Assembly: GCA_018715885.1 (NCBI GenBank)
Contig: DVKT01000045.1
Coordinates: forward strand, 1 to 64,000
From: Caccoplasma intestinavium
GTDB taxonomy: Bacteria > Bacteroidota > Bacteroidia > Bacteroidales > UBA11471
DNA: 64,000 nucleotides
Direction of reading: 5' to 3'
The first letter of the stretch is position 1, and each line of letters starts with the position of its first letter. A model generated the notes under the pieces. It had not been told where the DNA came from and searched no databases. It saw only the letters and a list, made by a program, of their open reading frames with translations. The position numbers and the translations under genes were made by a program. Positions 53,401 to 62,682 of the stretch are shown here, piece by piece.

Positions 53401-55173
53401 CGTCTCGATTCGGCCCGATATGACGGCAAGTGGGTGGGGAACATGGCTCTTTCCCTCGATTATCGGCAACTTTCGTCTTCGCTTATGGAGATGGACGCTT
53501 TTCTCGATGTGGATACGACGCGGGCTTTGTCTCTTTCCGCTCGGTACGATACCGATACGTTGTCGGCACTTCCTCTTGACGCAACAGTGCAGATACCGGC
53601 TTTCCCTTTGTCTGTGGCAAATGCTTTTTTACCCGATGATGTGGCTCGGATTGAAGGCGTTTTGCGTGGAAATGTTTCGGCTTCGGGGCATGTAGATGCA
53701 CCACGACTTAACGGTCGTCTTTCCATCGGTAACGGTAAAGTCGATATACCGATGATAGGGGCCTCTTTTCGGTTTTCTCCGGCAGTCGTTTCGATGTCCG
53801 ACAGTCATGTGAGCATCGATACCTTTAATATTTTAGGGCCTAATAACGAACCGTTGAGTATCAACGGAAATGTGAATTTGAGCGATTTTTCTCGTCCTTA
53901 TCTCGATGCAAATGTAAACGGTCATAATTTCGAACTTTTCAATCTCCCGAAAAACCGTACATCGATGCTTTACGGGAAAGCTGCGGCCGACATCGATGCT
54001 TCTGTTCGCGGATTCATCGATGCTTTGTCGCTGAGGGGGAATATCGTATTGCTGAACGGTACGGAAGCTACATATGTTTTGCGGGATAACAATTCGTTGC
54101 CCGGAGTGAGCAATTACGGTGATATGGTTGTCTTTACATCGTTCGTCGATACGGCGAGCGAAGAAACCATCGTCCCTTTTCAGTCGGTTTCGGGTATGGA
54201 TATGCTGGTGAATGTCGACATCGGAAATGCCGTATCGTTGTCGGTCGAATTGACGCCCGACGGAAACAGCCGCATAGATTTACAGGGAGGTGGCAGCCTG
54301 ACGTACACGATGAATGCTTTGGGAGACAGCCGTTTTACCGGCCGTTATGAGCTTTCGGGTGGTACGGTTTGTTACACTCCGCCGCTTATAGGCCAAAAAC
54401 TTTTTTCGATAAAAGAAGGTAGTTCTGTCGTGTGGGAAGGCGAGATGGCCAATCCCGTACTTGATATTACGGCTATCGACAAGTTGCAGGTCGATGTGGC
54501 TTCGGGTGGCAGTACGAGATCTGTTCAATTTCAGGTATCTATTTCCATTACCAATTCGCTCGATAATCTTTCCATCGTATTCGATGTCTCAGCCCCGAAT
54601 GATCTTACCATACAGAACGAACTTACTTCCATGACTGCCGAACAGCGGGCTTCGCAGGCGATGAGCCTATTGGTGTATAATACCTATACAGGTCCGAGTG
54701 CTTCTCAGGGAGACTTGTTCTCGGGAAATCCTCTCAACCAATTTTTGCAGAACGAGCTGAACAAATGGTCGCGTAATAACTTGAAAAATATTGATCTTAG
54801 CTTCGGAATCAATAGTAAAGGAGATGCCGATGGAACGACACGTACGGATTATTCTTACCAATTGTCCAAGAAGTTTTTCAACGATAGAATACGTATCGTC
54901 GTAGGCGGGAGTTATTCTCCCGACGATAATTCGGCCGATGCGCTGAAAGAAAATCTTGTCGATGACATCGCTATCGAATACAAGCTCGATAAGCGTGACA
55001 ATATGATATTGAAAATATTCCGCCATACAGGGCAGGAGACGATTCTCGAAGGCGAAGTAACCGAGACCGGGCTGGGGTTTGCAGTACGTAAAAAGCTGGC
55101 TCGCTTATCCGAGTTGTTCCGTCGTTCTTCCCGTAGGAATGCTTCTCAAACCGCACAATCTATACAGCCGTGA
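50443..55173 (+). CDS. tamB: TamB (translocation and assembly module, DUF490)
   Basis: 1576 residues. The N-terminal membrane anchor is at about 5-28; a very long beta-repeat part rich in Asp-Ser-Leu follows, and then the C-terminal DUF490 domain (about 1200-1576) with NYGDMVVFTSFVD and LSFGINSKGDADGT. TamB spans the periplasm and carries lipids or proteins to the outer membrane. The tamL GTG overlaps its stop by four bases. Confidence 0.93.
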   Translation: MRRFFKYVFIGFSVLLGLPFLLVALLYVPPVQRAVVRTVCSAVSDSAMQVSVGDFRLRFPLRLDVSDACVMTGGDTLCALHTLHIEVDSWPLLRLVADVPDLFLEDVLFRYADTTGFSIDVRLDKASMASVSARLREESVDVGRIALSGGGIGLKLGMALPDTAETVDTVTTPLAWRFKVDALAVDDILYRMQDANKESFLTAGADSITVGSTSVDLGTQTVDVASLYLLAGKVSMIVDTSVVVPAEIPPLTNDDISEEPSLPWTVRAGCVRIAGTEAVYALEGHIPQPGFDADYMQISSLALAVDSVYNRGSDVAARLLSLSLVERSGLAVRDGKAFFSMDSAVVKVDSLHLTTDNSVFFVDLLADGSILSMDKTASLSTSIGLDVGLRDAALFLPELDSSLSALPFDAVSLDMAVDGVLDSLRLARLYVDLPGAADFFAEGDIKSLTGTDSLSAKMALTAHLDRLDFLPAWIGAEIAHEVSLPDSMSFCASLDFENEKAARVQLFLGVLQGRLTLDADYAFVDTAYRIDTRWQEFPVDAFLPQENFGLLSLSLSARGCGFDPFSDYMRADLALYVDTLDYGGYRFNDLGLDAVLDSGIVFAHILGVDSAVRLDLNLSGSLSPAEYTAHLAGEIDWLDLKTARFTDDSLTLSSSVDIRAWANDKNEYSVKTRFDMMGLHLFDMDNRFEHIVVTGDMLRDSLDARIDFPGVRVAFSSPAGIDSFISRTTAFSDYLQKAVDEKDFVPAHLCALLPDFYLKGKLVPEQVVDKVLQENGLKLDSLDFMAENGIDSKSFGIEAEALGFSFSSFSTDTLTAFLRQDDELLRYAVRMGNTPETSELLAQAGVSGFIGNGEVYAALRQKDQKNEPGLVLDIDTRLSDSLLHITLGPDAPTLGVPDWSLNTGNFVDYYFDGRLAADLQLKHDVQSFSLQSGSQPGADTIYLDVENLRLAPILQTMPGTPPVSALLSTALATDFSGGYPMVGGSIRLDSARYDGKWVGNMALSLDYRQLSSSLMEMDAFLDVDTTRALSLSARYDTDTLSALPLDATVQIPAFPLSVANAFLPDDVARIEGVLRGNVSASGHVDAPRLNGRLSIGNGKVDIPMIGASFRFSPAVVSMSDSHVSIDTFNILGPNNEPLSINGNVNLSDFSRPYLDANVNGHNFELFNLPKNRTSMLYGKAAADIDASVRGFIDALSLRGNIVLLNGTEATYVLRDNNSLPGVSNYGDMVVFTSFVDTASEETIVPFQSVSGMDMLVNVDIGNAVSLSVELTPDGNSRIDLQGGGSLTYTMNALGDSRFTGRYELSGGTVCYTPPLIGQKLFSIKEGSSVVWEGEMANPVLDITAIDKLQVDVASGGSTRSVQFQVSISITNSLDNLSIVFDVSAPNDLTIQNELTSMTAEQRASQAMSLLVYNTYTGPSASQGDLFSGNPLNQFLQNELNKWSRNNLKNIDLSFGINSKGDADGTTRTDYSYQLSKKFFNDRIRIVVGGSYSPDDNSADALKENLVDDIAIEYKLDKRDNMILKIFRHTGQETILEGEVTETGLGFAVRKKLARLSELFRRSSRRNASQTAQSIQP

Positions 55174-57479
55174 AAAAGATATGTTTCTTTATATTGCTTT
55201 TACCGTTTATTTGGGCGGGTTGCGATACGACGAGTAAGTTGGGGGCGGGAGAGGTATTGTACACCGGGGTAAAGAAAATGCATATCGACCCCGAGGAAAA
55301 GGGTGTAAAACTCTCTTCCGATGCTGAGTCGGCTGTCCGCGACGCCCTTTCGGTCAAACCCAATAATGCGTTGTACAGTCCCTATGTCCGCTGGCCATTC
55401 CCGTTCGGTTTGTGGGTGTATAACCATGTCGAACCCAAAAAGGATAGGGGCTTTAAACATTGGTTCTATGAGCGATTTGCCAAGACTCCGGTATTGATAT
55501 CGACCGTGCAGCCCGATTTACGGGTGGCGGTTGTTCCCGATATTCTTGCAAATTATGGATATTTTTCTTCGTCGGCGGCTTATTCGCTCGATTACAATCG
55601 GAAAAATCCTAAAAAGGCGCGTATTACTTATGATGTAACTTACGGAAAGCCGTGGCGTTATAGCTCTATATCATATCCTGTGCCGTCGTCGCCACTCACG
55701 TCGATTATCGATTCTACACGTTCCTCTTCGCTTTTGAGAGAAGGAGATATTTACCGGGCCGATGTTCTCTCTTCCGAGCGGTCTCGTATCACTTCCGTTC
55801 TCCGTAACAGGGGCTATTACTTTTTCCGGCCCGATTATCTTTCTTATCTTGCCGATACGACAGTTGTTCCCAATGAGGTTGCGTTGCGGTTGCAGTTGCG
55901 AGGTAACGTTCCAAGTGAAGCATTGCGAACTTATCGGGTGGGGCATATTACATTCGATTTGAAATCTGCCTCGGGAAAGGGAGAGGTTGATACAGTCGAA
56001 TTATCCAATGTAACATTTGTTTACCAGAAACCTCTTAAAGTTAGAAAACGGTTTATCGAAAGAAATATTACATTGAAGACCGGAGAAATCTATACGCTCG
56101 ACCGACAGACCGAGTCGCTCAACAGTCTTGTGCGTATGGGTATTTTCAGATATGTCAATTTGGCGGTTTCTACACCCGATTCGATAAGAAGGGATAACAG
56201 TCTCGATATTACGCTCGATGCGGCTATGGACACGCCGATGGAGGCTTGGTTTGAGGCGAATGTTACCTCCTCAACCAATAGTTTTATCGGCCCCGGTGTT
56301 ATTTTCGGATTGGCCCATAAGAATGTTTTCGGAGGAGGAGAGCGGCTTTCTCTCGAATTGTCGGGGTCGTATGAGTGGCAGACCGGGAAACGGCAGTCTG
56401 CCGGGACGAAAACATCTCTTCTCAACTCGTATGAGTTCGGGATAAAGGCATCGCTTGCCTTTCCTCGTTTACTGCCTTCGGCGCTGTTGTGGGATTCCCG
56501 CATCGAGCGTCGGTACGGTGGAAAAACCACCGTGCAGCTTAGCGCCGATTTAATGAATCGCCCGCAGTATTTCCGAATGCTCTCGTTGAATACCTCTTTT
56601 TCTTTTGATTTCCAATCATCGCGAGTAAGTTCCCATACGATACAGTTACCTAAAATCGGTTATAATTATTTGATCAACTCGACGGCTTCTTTCGACAGTA
56701 CTTTACAGGAAAATCCTGCCATAGCGTTGAGTTTCCGTAATCAGCTCATACCTTCGTTGGGATATACTTATCGGTTCAACAAACAGTTCGGCCGTCATGA
56801 CGGGAATCATATTTTTTGGCAGACTTCCGCTTCTACGGCGGGGAACTTCCTGTCTTGGGTCGTTGCGGGAACCGAAGGCCATAAAAAATTTCTCGGTATA
56901 CCTTTTTCCCAGTTTGTAAAAGCAACGACCGATTTTCGGTATTATCGGCGTTTATGGGGGGAGGCTTGGCTGGCGACACGTTTTCTGGTTGGGGCCGGTT
57001 GGGCTTACGGCAATTCTACCGTATTGCCGTATAGCGAACAATTTTATATAGGTGGAGCCAATAGCATAAGGGCTTTTACCATACGCACGGTAGGCCCCGG
57101 AAGTTATGCCCCGCCGAAAGGCGATGCCGATGCCTATCTCGACCAGACGGGTAACTTCAAACTCGAAAGCAATATCGAGTTGCGATTCCCGATTTTGGGA
57201 GATTTGCAAGGTGCGGTTTTTCTCGATGCCGGAAACATTTGGTTGCTCAAAGCCGAGGAAAGCCGACCCGGTGGTATGCTCAATGCTAAAACATTTTGGC
57301 GGGATATCGCTCTTGGTACGGGAGTCGGGCTGCGATATGATATAAGTTTCCTGATATTGCGTATCGATATGGGTATAGGCTTGCACGCTCCCTATAACAA
57401 CGACAAGTCCCGGTATTATAATATGGATAGTTTCGGTAAAAGTCTGGCTTTCCATTTGGCCATAGGTTATCCTTTTTAG
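55170..57479 (+). CDS. tamL: TamL (TamA-like outer-membrane lipoprotein, TamB partner)
   Basis: 769 residues from GTG 55170, coupled to tamB. The signal peptide ends IWAGC (lipobox, about residue 18). POTRA-like repeats and an Omp85 barrel follow, with GGANSIRAFTIRTVGPGSY and the end FHLAIGYPF. It is a paralogue of the copy at 7831-10164. The lipid anchor instead of a plain N-terminus is the Bacteroidota form. Confidence 0.9.
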   Translation: MKKICFFILLLPFIWAGCDTTSKLGAGEVLYTGVKKMHIDPEEKGVKLSSDAESAVRDALSVKPNNALYSPYVRWPFPFGLWVYNHVEPKKDRGFKHWFYERFAKTPVLISTVQPDLRVAVVPDILANYGYFSSSAAYSLDYNRKNPKKARITYDVTYGKPWRYSSISYPVPSSPLTSIIDSTRSSSLLREGDIYRADVLSSERSRITSVLRNRGYYFFRPDYLSYLADTTVVPNEVALRLQLRGNVPSEALRTYRVGHITFDLKSASGKGEVDTVELSNVTFVYQKPLKVRKRFIERNITLKTGEIYTLDRQTESLNSLVRMGIFRYVNLAVSTPDSIRRDNSLDITLDAAMDTPMEAWFEANVTSSTNSFIGPGVIFGLAHKNVFGGGERLSLELSGSYEWQTGKRQSAGTKTSLLNSYEFGIKASLAFPRLLPSALLWDSRIERRYGGKTTVQLSADLMNRPQYFRMLSLNTSFSFDFQSSRVSSHTIQLPKIGYNYLINSTASFDSTLQENPAIALSFRNQLIPSLGYTYRFNKQFGRHDGNHIFWQTSASTAGNFLSWVVAGTEGHKKFLGIPFSQFVKATTDFRYYRRLWGEAWLATRFLVGAGWAYGNSTVLPYSEQFYIGGANSIRAFTIRTVGPGSYAPPKGDADAYLDQTGNFKLESNIELRFPILGDLQGAVFLDAGNIWLLKAEESRPGGMLNAKTFWRDIALGTGVGLRYDISFLILRIDMGIGLHAPYNNDKSRYYNMDSFGKSLAFHLAIGYPF

Positions 57480-57499
57480 AAACTATTTGCATATTATAT

Positions 57500-57530
57500 T
57501 TTGAAGGTTGGTAAAAAATAGATATATTTG
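57500..57530 (+). promoter_or_regulatory. Promoter of the TlpA-like gene
   Basis: TTTG (57500-57503) and TATATTTG (57523-57530), 19 bases apart; ATG follows at 57565. Confidence 0.7.
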
Positions 57531-57564
57531 AGATCAGTCGAAATATATTTATCTGTTTATTACC

Positions 57565-58728
57565 ATGAATCGAATTCTCTTATTTTGCTTTTTCGCATCG
57601 TTACCCGTTTATTTGTTTTCGCAGAATGCATTTGTCGTGCACGGTCATGTCGAGGGTTATCCCGATGGTACGGTGTTTACTTTGAAGCCTTTCGGTTCGG
57701 ATACATTGAGTCAAGGAGAGTTTGCCATAAGAGGGGAAACGAAGAGAGAATTTAGGAGTTCTTTATATATCGGAGAGTCTTATTTGGAATCCTGTCTTGT
57801 ATGGGTCGCTCCCGGAGCTGAAATATTTATATCGGGAGATACGGCTGTTGTACCGAGATGTTGGGAGGTACGGAGCAATGTACCTCGTCAAAGAGAAGAA
57901 AATCGATATAAAGAGGCAACGAAAGATTTACAAGAGCGGTATGCCGATAATCTGTTGCGGTTGGAAGAGGTGTATCGTTCGATTCCATCCAAAGTTTCGC
58001 CTGACGATATGGTAAATATGAATAAATGGGAGGAAGTGAAGCGTTTACAACAGTTGAGAGATTCGTTGGAGGCAGAAATTTGCAGCAGGGAACTCGATTT
58101 GATGAAAGACTTGCCCGTAACTGCGGATTGGTTGTCCCGCTTATCTCGTTATGCCCGGGCGGTAGCCCAAGAAGAACGATACAGGGGATATCGGCCGCTT
58201 ATACAAGATTGCTACGGTCGCCTCGATGAGCCCCAACGGAATAGCGAAGACGGGAAATCGGTTTTGTTTTATTTGGCCTTAGAGATTATAGAAGAGGGCA
58301 TGATGTGTCCCGATGTGGAGCTATTCGGCTTGGACGGGACTCGTTATCGCCTTTCCGACTTTCGGGGAAAATATATATTGCTTGATTTTTGGAGCGGGAG
58401 TTGCGGGCCGTGCAAAGCCTCGATACCCGAATTGGAAAAAATCGTACAGGAAAATGAGCGATGTCTTACCCTCGTGAGTATTACGACAGACGGTGAAAAA
58501 AGTTGGCGAAAGTATTCCGATAAGCATTCTTTTGTATGGCATAATCTTTGCGATGGAAGTGGTTGGAAAGGACTTGTCGCCCGTTTCGGATTTAATGGAG
58601 TTCCCGCTTTTGTCCTTCTTTCGCCCGAAGGTAAAGTTCTGTCCAAGCGGATAGGTTATGGAAAGGGAATCATAGACTGGTGGTTGGAGAAATTTATCGG
58701 AGCATCATATACGCGGGTAGAAAAATAA
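57565..58728 (+). CDS. TlpA/DUF4369-type thiol-disulfide protein, first copy
   Basis: 387 residues. A signal peptide (1-19) is followed by a DUF4369-like beta domain (20-120), a helical linker (120-210) and a redoxin domain with the active site CGPC at 280-283 in DFWSGSCGPCKASIPEL. It should act in the periplasm as reductase or cytochrome-c maturation-type thioredoxin. The next gene is a paralogue. Confidence 0.85.
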   Translation: MNRILLFCFFASLPVYLFSQNAFVVHGHVEGYPDGTVFTLKPFGSDTLSQGEFAIRGETKREFRSSLYIGESYLESCLVWVAPGAEIFISGDTAVVPRCWEVRSNVPRQREENRYKEATKDLQERYADNLLRLEEVYRSIPSKVSPDDMVNMNKWEEVKRLQQLRDSLEAEICSRELDLMKDLPVTADWLSRLSRYARAVAQEERYRGYRPLIQDCYGRLDEPQRNSEDGKSVLFYLALEIIEEGMMCPDVELFGLDGTRYRLSDFRGKYILLDFWSGSCGPCKASIPELEKIVQENERCLTLVSITTDGEKSWRKYSDKHSFVWHNLCDGSGWKGLVARFGFNGVPAFVLLSPEGKVLSKRIGYGKGIIDWWLEKFIGASYTRVEK

Positions 58729-58772
58729 ATTAAGAGATGATGTGAGAATTCGAATACTTGATTTAATGTATT

Positions 58773-59957
58773 TTGGCTATGAAAAAACATGTAGTATCAT
58801 TGTTGCTGTTGTGGAGTGTCGTTTTCGGAGTTTGGGCCGAAAAAGGCTTTGTGATTCAGGGAAGTGTGGACGGTATTACACCGCAGTCGATGATTTCTCT
58901 CTATCGTGTTGATAATGGGAAGCGTTCGCTTTTGGACAAAGCTTACGTTACCCGGGGACGATTCAAACTCACCGGCAAGACTGCCGGCAGTACGGCCGAG
59001 GAGGTTTATATCATGTTGAGTGATAAAAAATCGCCTTCACGGACACTCGCATTGTGGGTATTGCCCGGTGCGAAAATCAAAGTGTTTGGCGATAATCGTA
59101 TCGCCGCTTTGTGGACGGTCGAAAGTGATGTCGCTGAGCAGAAAGAGTCCAATCTTTATGCTGCCGCTGTGCGACCATTCTTGGCGGAGTATTGGAATTA
59201 TTACCCCGAAAAAGCGAAATTGGAAACCCTCTATCGGGACAAGAATACGCCTCGGGAAAAACGTTCGGCGGTGCGAAAACAAATCAATGCTATAACGGCG
59301 AAACAAGATTCTATACAATCATTGATGTATAAGGCCGAGATAGATATTATGCAGACAGCTCCGGTCGGAGATATCTGGCTTATGCATTTGGCCCAGTTGG
59401 CAATGGTTTCGCGTACACAAAAGAATTTCCCGTATAAAGCAGAACTTGTCAACTTGTATGAAAACCGTATGACCGATGTCTTGAAGGCCAAAGAGTATGG
59501 AGTAGTGGCTCGGGCGAATCTTTTCCAGAGGACGGTCGACGTGGGTGATGCTCTTGTCGATGCTGATTTGTATGATTTGGCCGGAGGCGTGCATCATCTA
59601 TCCGATTATCGGGGTAAGTATGTTTTGCTCGATTTTTGGGCGAGAAGTTGTGCCCCGTGTCTGGCTGCGATGCCCGAACTTGCGCAACTTTTTGCAAATA
59701 ACTCCGATAGCCTTGTCGTAGTGGGTCTCAGCCTCGACGATGAAGATACTTGGTTACAGACGTCTCGGGAGAAAAAAATCTCTTGGGTAAATCTCAATGA
59801 GAAGAAAGGGGCTGCGGGATTGAATGTCGCTTATAATGTATCTTCGATTCCGCATTATGTACTTATCTCTCCCGAGGGAAAGGTGTTGAGTATCTTCAAA
59901 GGTTATAAGAAAAACCGTATATATAATGAGTTGAAGAAGTATATCGCGGTAAAATAG
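58773..59957 (+). CDS. TlpA/DUF4369-type thiol-disulfide protein, second copy
   Basis: 394 residues with the same three-part plan; the active site is CAPC (293-296) in DFWARSCAPCLAAMPEL. It lies 44 bases after the first copy and ends before a bidirectional terminator. The two probably arose by tandem duplication. CAPC instead of CGPC may shift redox potential. Confidence 0.85.
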   Translation: MAMKKHVVSLLLLWSVVFGVWAEKGFVIQGSVDGITPQSMISLYRVDNGKRSLLDKAYVTRGRFKLTGKTAGSTAEEVYIMLSDKKSPSRTLALWVLPGAKIKVFGDNRIAALWTVESDVAEQKESNLYAAAVRPFLAEYWNYYPEKAKLETLYRDKNTPREKRSAVRKQINAITAKQDSIQSLMYKAEIDIMQTAPVGDIWLMHLAQLAMVSRTQKNFPYKAELVNLYENRMTDVLKAKEYGVVARANLFQRTVDVGDALVDADLYDLAGGVHHLSDYRGKYVLLDFWARSCAPCLAAMPELAQLFANNSDSLVVVGLSLDDEDTWLQTSREKKISWVNLNEKKGAAGLNVAYNVSSIPHYVLISPEGKVLSIFKGYKKNRIYNELKKYIAVK

Positions 59958-60001
59958 TGGTGGAAAAGATTGGGAAGGAAGTTTTTGAGATCGGTATTTA
60001 T

Positions 60002-60037
60002 AAAAAGAATAGAGTCTTGCAAGACTCTATTCTTTTT
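60002..60037. terminator. Bidirectional terminator between TlpA genes and pst operon
   Basis: A perfect 36-bp palindrome (18-bp stem) with A-run and T-run at its ends ends both converging transcripts. Confidence 0.92.
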
Positions 60038-60043
60038 ATAATA

Positions 60044-60898
60044 TCAACTGAAAACGCCGCTCAGGTATTGCTTGGTAAGCTCGTGTTGCGGATTTTTAAA
60101 CAACTCTTCGGCTGTTCCTTGTTCGATGACTTCGCCCATATACATGAAAACCACGTAGTCGGCGATACGCAAGGCTTGGCGTAGGGTGTGGGTTACCATG
60201 ATGATTCCGTAGCGTTCGCGCAATTTGGCGAAGAGGTCTTCGATATGTTTGCTCGATATGGGATCGAGAGCCGAGGTTGATTCGTCGGCAAGAATGAATT
60301 GTGGTTCTACGGCAAGACCGCGTGCCAAACACAGTCTTTGCTGTTGGCCGATAGAGAGTGCCGACGCCGGACTATGCAGGCGGTCTTTCACCTCTTCCCA
60401 CAGATTGACTCCTTTCAAGTATTTTTCTACCGTTGCATCGAGAACCCTCCGGTTGCGCACGCCGTGTATGCGGCAACCGTATGTGATGTTATCGTATATC
60501 GACATGGGTAGAGGAGTAGGGCGTTGTGAAAGCAGCCCTATTTTTTTTCGTATATGAGTGATTTCGGCTTTGTGGTCGTAAATGTCTTCTCCGCTGACCA
60601 ATACCCGTCCTTCGACCCGTAAATGTTCGGTCGTGTCGATCATTCGGTTGATGCTGCGCAACAAGGTCGTTTTACCGCACCCCGAAGGGCCGATGATACA
60701 AGTTATTTTTTTATCGTGCAGCGTAAGATTGACGTTTTTGAGAATATGGTTGTTGCGGATATAGATATTCAAGTTCTCGATTTGGATAACGGCGTCTTCA
60801 TCACGCCCGCTTTCCTCGGCGAGAGAGACTTCCTTTTCTTGCCGGTTTATCGGGTTTAAATGTCCAAATATGTTGAATAGGGATTTTTCTTTCTCCAT
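60044..60898 (-). CDS. pstB: Phosphate ABC transporter ATP-binding protein
   Basis: 284 residues. Walker A is GPSGCGKT (70-77). The signature is LSIGQQQR (181-188), where most PstB have LSGGQQQR, and Walker B is ILADESTSALD, where most have DEPTSALD. It is the last gene of pstSCAB; no phoU follows. Confidence 0.95.
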   Translation of the reverse strand: MEKEKSLFNIFGHLNPINRQEKEVSLAEESGRDEDAVIQIENLNIYIRNNHILKNVNLTLHDKKITCIIGPSGCGKTTLLRSINRMIDTTEHLRVEGRVLVSGEDIYDHKAEITHIRKKIGLLSQRPTPLPMSIYDNITYGCRIHGVRNRRVLDATVEKYLKGVNLWEEVKDRLHSPASALSIGQQQRLCLARGLAVEPQFILADESTSALDPISSKHIEDLFAKLRERYGIIMVTHTLRQALRIADYVVFMYMGEVIEQGTAEELFKNPQHELTKQYLSGVFS

Positions 60899-61746
60899 TA
60901 TTTGATCTTGTTTTTAGAGAAACGGTGAGTAATCATGCGCCCCACGATACTCAGTACCAAAACGATAAGCGTAAGCAGCAGGGCTGCGGCGTAAGCGCGT
61001 TCGCGAACTTCGGGCAGAGGACTGCTCAGCTGGAAGAAGATCGCCAGCGGTAAGGTTGCCGCCGGTTGGTCGAGAGAAGTAGGTATGCTGTCGGTGAATC
61101 CTGCGGTAAACATGACGCCCGCTGCATCGCCTATGGCGCGTCCTATCGATAAAAGAGTTGCGGTCGCGATACCCGGTGCGATTTGCCGTATGGCGACTTT
61201 TATGGTTTCATAACGGGTCGCTCCCAGTGAGTAGGTTGCTTCGAGCAAATGTTTGGGCAACTGGCGGGCGACTTCGTCCATGGAGCGGACAAAGATCGGT
61301 ATAATGAGCAGTGTAATGACGATGATACCGCCCAGCAACGATGTCCGCAATCCGAGGAATATCATGATGGTAAATCCGAAAGCACCGTACACAATCGAGG
61401 GGATACCATATAGTACGTCGAACGAAAGACGCGTAATACTGGCCAGTTTGGAATCGTTTTTCAGATAGATGTTGATGAAAAATACAATGGGAATACTGAT
61501 GAGTAACCCCAGTATCGTCGATGCTCCTACAATGTAGATCGAACCGACAATGGCGTTGAGTACACCGCCTTCTTTGCCTATGTAGAACCCGCCGCCGGGC
61601 AGTTGGGTAATCATATCCCAAGACATAGCCGGCCAGCCGTTGCGTATGATCGTGATGAGGATACTGCCTAAAAAGGCAAATACGAGGATTACCGAGATGA
61701 TCATCAACCCGAAGAATATTTTCTCAACGATAAATTTTGTTTTCAT
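60898..61746 (-). CDS. pstA: Phosphate ABC transporter permease
   Basis: 282 residues with six membrane helices and the EAA-like loop EATYSLGATRYETIKVAIRQ. It shares one base with the pstB start. With PstC it makes the channel. Confidence 0.95.
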   Translation of the reverse strand: MKTKFIVEKIFFGLMIISVILVFAFLGSILITIIRNGWPAMSWDMITQLPGGGFYIGKEGGVLNAIVGSIYIVGASTILGLLISIPIVFFINIYLKNDSKLASITRLSFDVLYGIPSIVYGAFGFTIMIFLGLRTSLLGGIIVITLLIIPIFVRSMDEVARQLPKHLLEATYSLGATRYETIKVAIRQIAPGIATATLLSIGRAIGDAAGVMFTAGFTDSIPTSLDQPAATLPLAIFFQLSSPLPEVRERAYAAALLLTLIVLVLSIVGRMITHRFSKNKIK

Positions 61747-61765
61747 ACGTCAGGACTCCCTCCGG

Positions 61766-62674
61766 TTACATCTTATAGCTCCGCTCGATATTTCGTAATA
61801 TCCAGCGGGATATGATATTGAACACCAAAATAATAAAGAACAATATAAAGGCGGCAAACATGAGAGCCGACTCGTAAAGAGGCAGCGACAACATTTCACC
61901 GTAATTGTTGGCGATAAGTGCGGGAAGCGGGTAACAGGGGTCGAAAAGCGACCGTGGTATGGCGGCGTAATTTCCGCATACCATCAATACGGCTATGGTT
62001 TCGCCGAAAGCTTTCGATATGGACAGTACAACGGCAGCGACGATTCCCGGCATGGCTTTTCGCAGGATAACCTTTGAGCAAGTCTGCCATTTGGTTGCTC
62101 CCAGTGAAGCCGAGGCTTCCCGGTAATCTTGCGGGACGATGGTGAATATTTCGATGAGCAGACTTACCAATATGGGCAGTATCATGATACCCAATACGAT
62201 ACCACTGGCCAGAACGGTATATCCGCTGGTATAGTCGACAAATCGGGGCCCGAGTTTATCGGCAATCCACGGTACAATGATGAGTGTGCCCCAGACACCG
62301 TATACGACCGACGGAATGCCGGCCAAAATGTCGAATATGGGAAATACGATACGTTTTACCCACGAACCGGCATATTCGGTCAGGAAAATGGCCGAGAGCA
62401 GGGAGATGGGCAACGCGATGGCAATCGACAAAGCCGTTACGAAAAGTGTTCCTACGATAAAAGGCAGGAATCCGAATTCTCCGCTGAGGGGTTTCCATGC
62501 CGATCCCGAAAGCAGTTCCCATAGGGAATGTTCCGATAAGATAAGGCGGCTTTTGAAAAATAGCCCGATTCCTATGGCGATAAGCAACAACAGCGATAAT
62601 ACGGTAAGGACAAGCATGACCCACCGGGCTGCCTTGTCCTTGAATATGCGTCGTTGTAACAGCGATAAATCCAT
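61766..62674 (-). CDS. pstC: Phosphate ABC transporter permease
   Basis: 302 residues with six membrane helices and the loop REASASLGATKWQTCSKVILR. It lies between pstS and pstA in the standard order. Confidence 0.95.
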   Translation of the reverse strand: MDLSLLQRRIFKDKAARWVMLVLTVLSLLLLIAIGIGLFFKSRLILSEHSLWELLSGSAWKPLSGEFGFLPFIVGTLFVTALSIAIALPISLLSAIFLTEYAGSWVKRIVFPIFDILAGIPSVVYGVWGTLIIVPWIADKLGPRFVDYTSGYTVLASGIVLGIMILPILVSLLIEIFTIVPQDYREASASLGATKWQTCSKVILRKAMPGIVAAVVLSISKAFGETIAVLMVCGNYAAIPRSLFDPCYPLPALIANNYGEMLSLPLYESALMFAAFILFFIILVFNIISRWILRNIERSYKM

Positions 62675-62682
62675 CGGCGACG

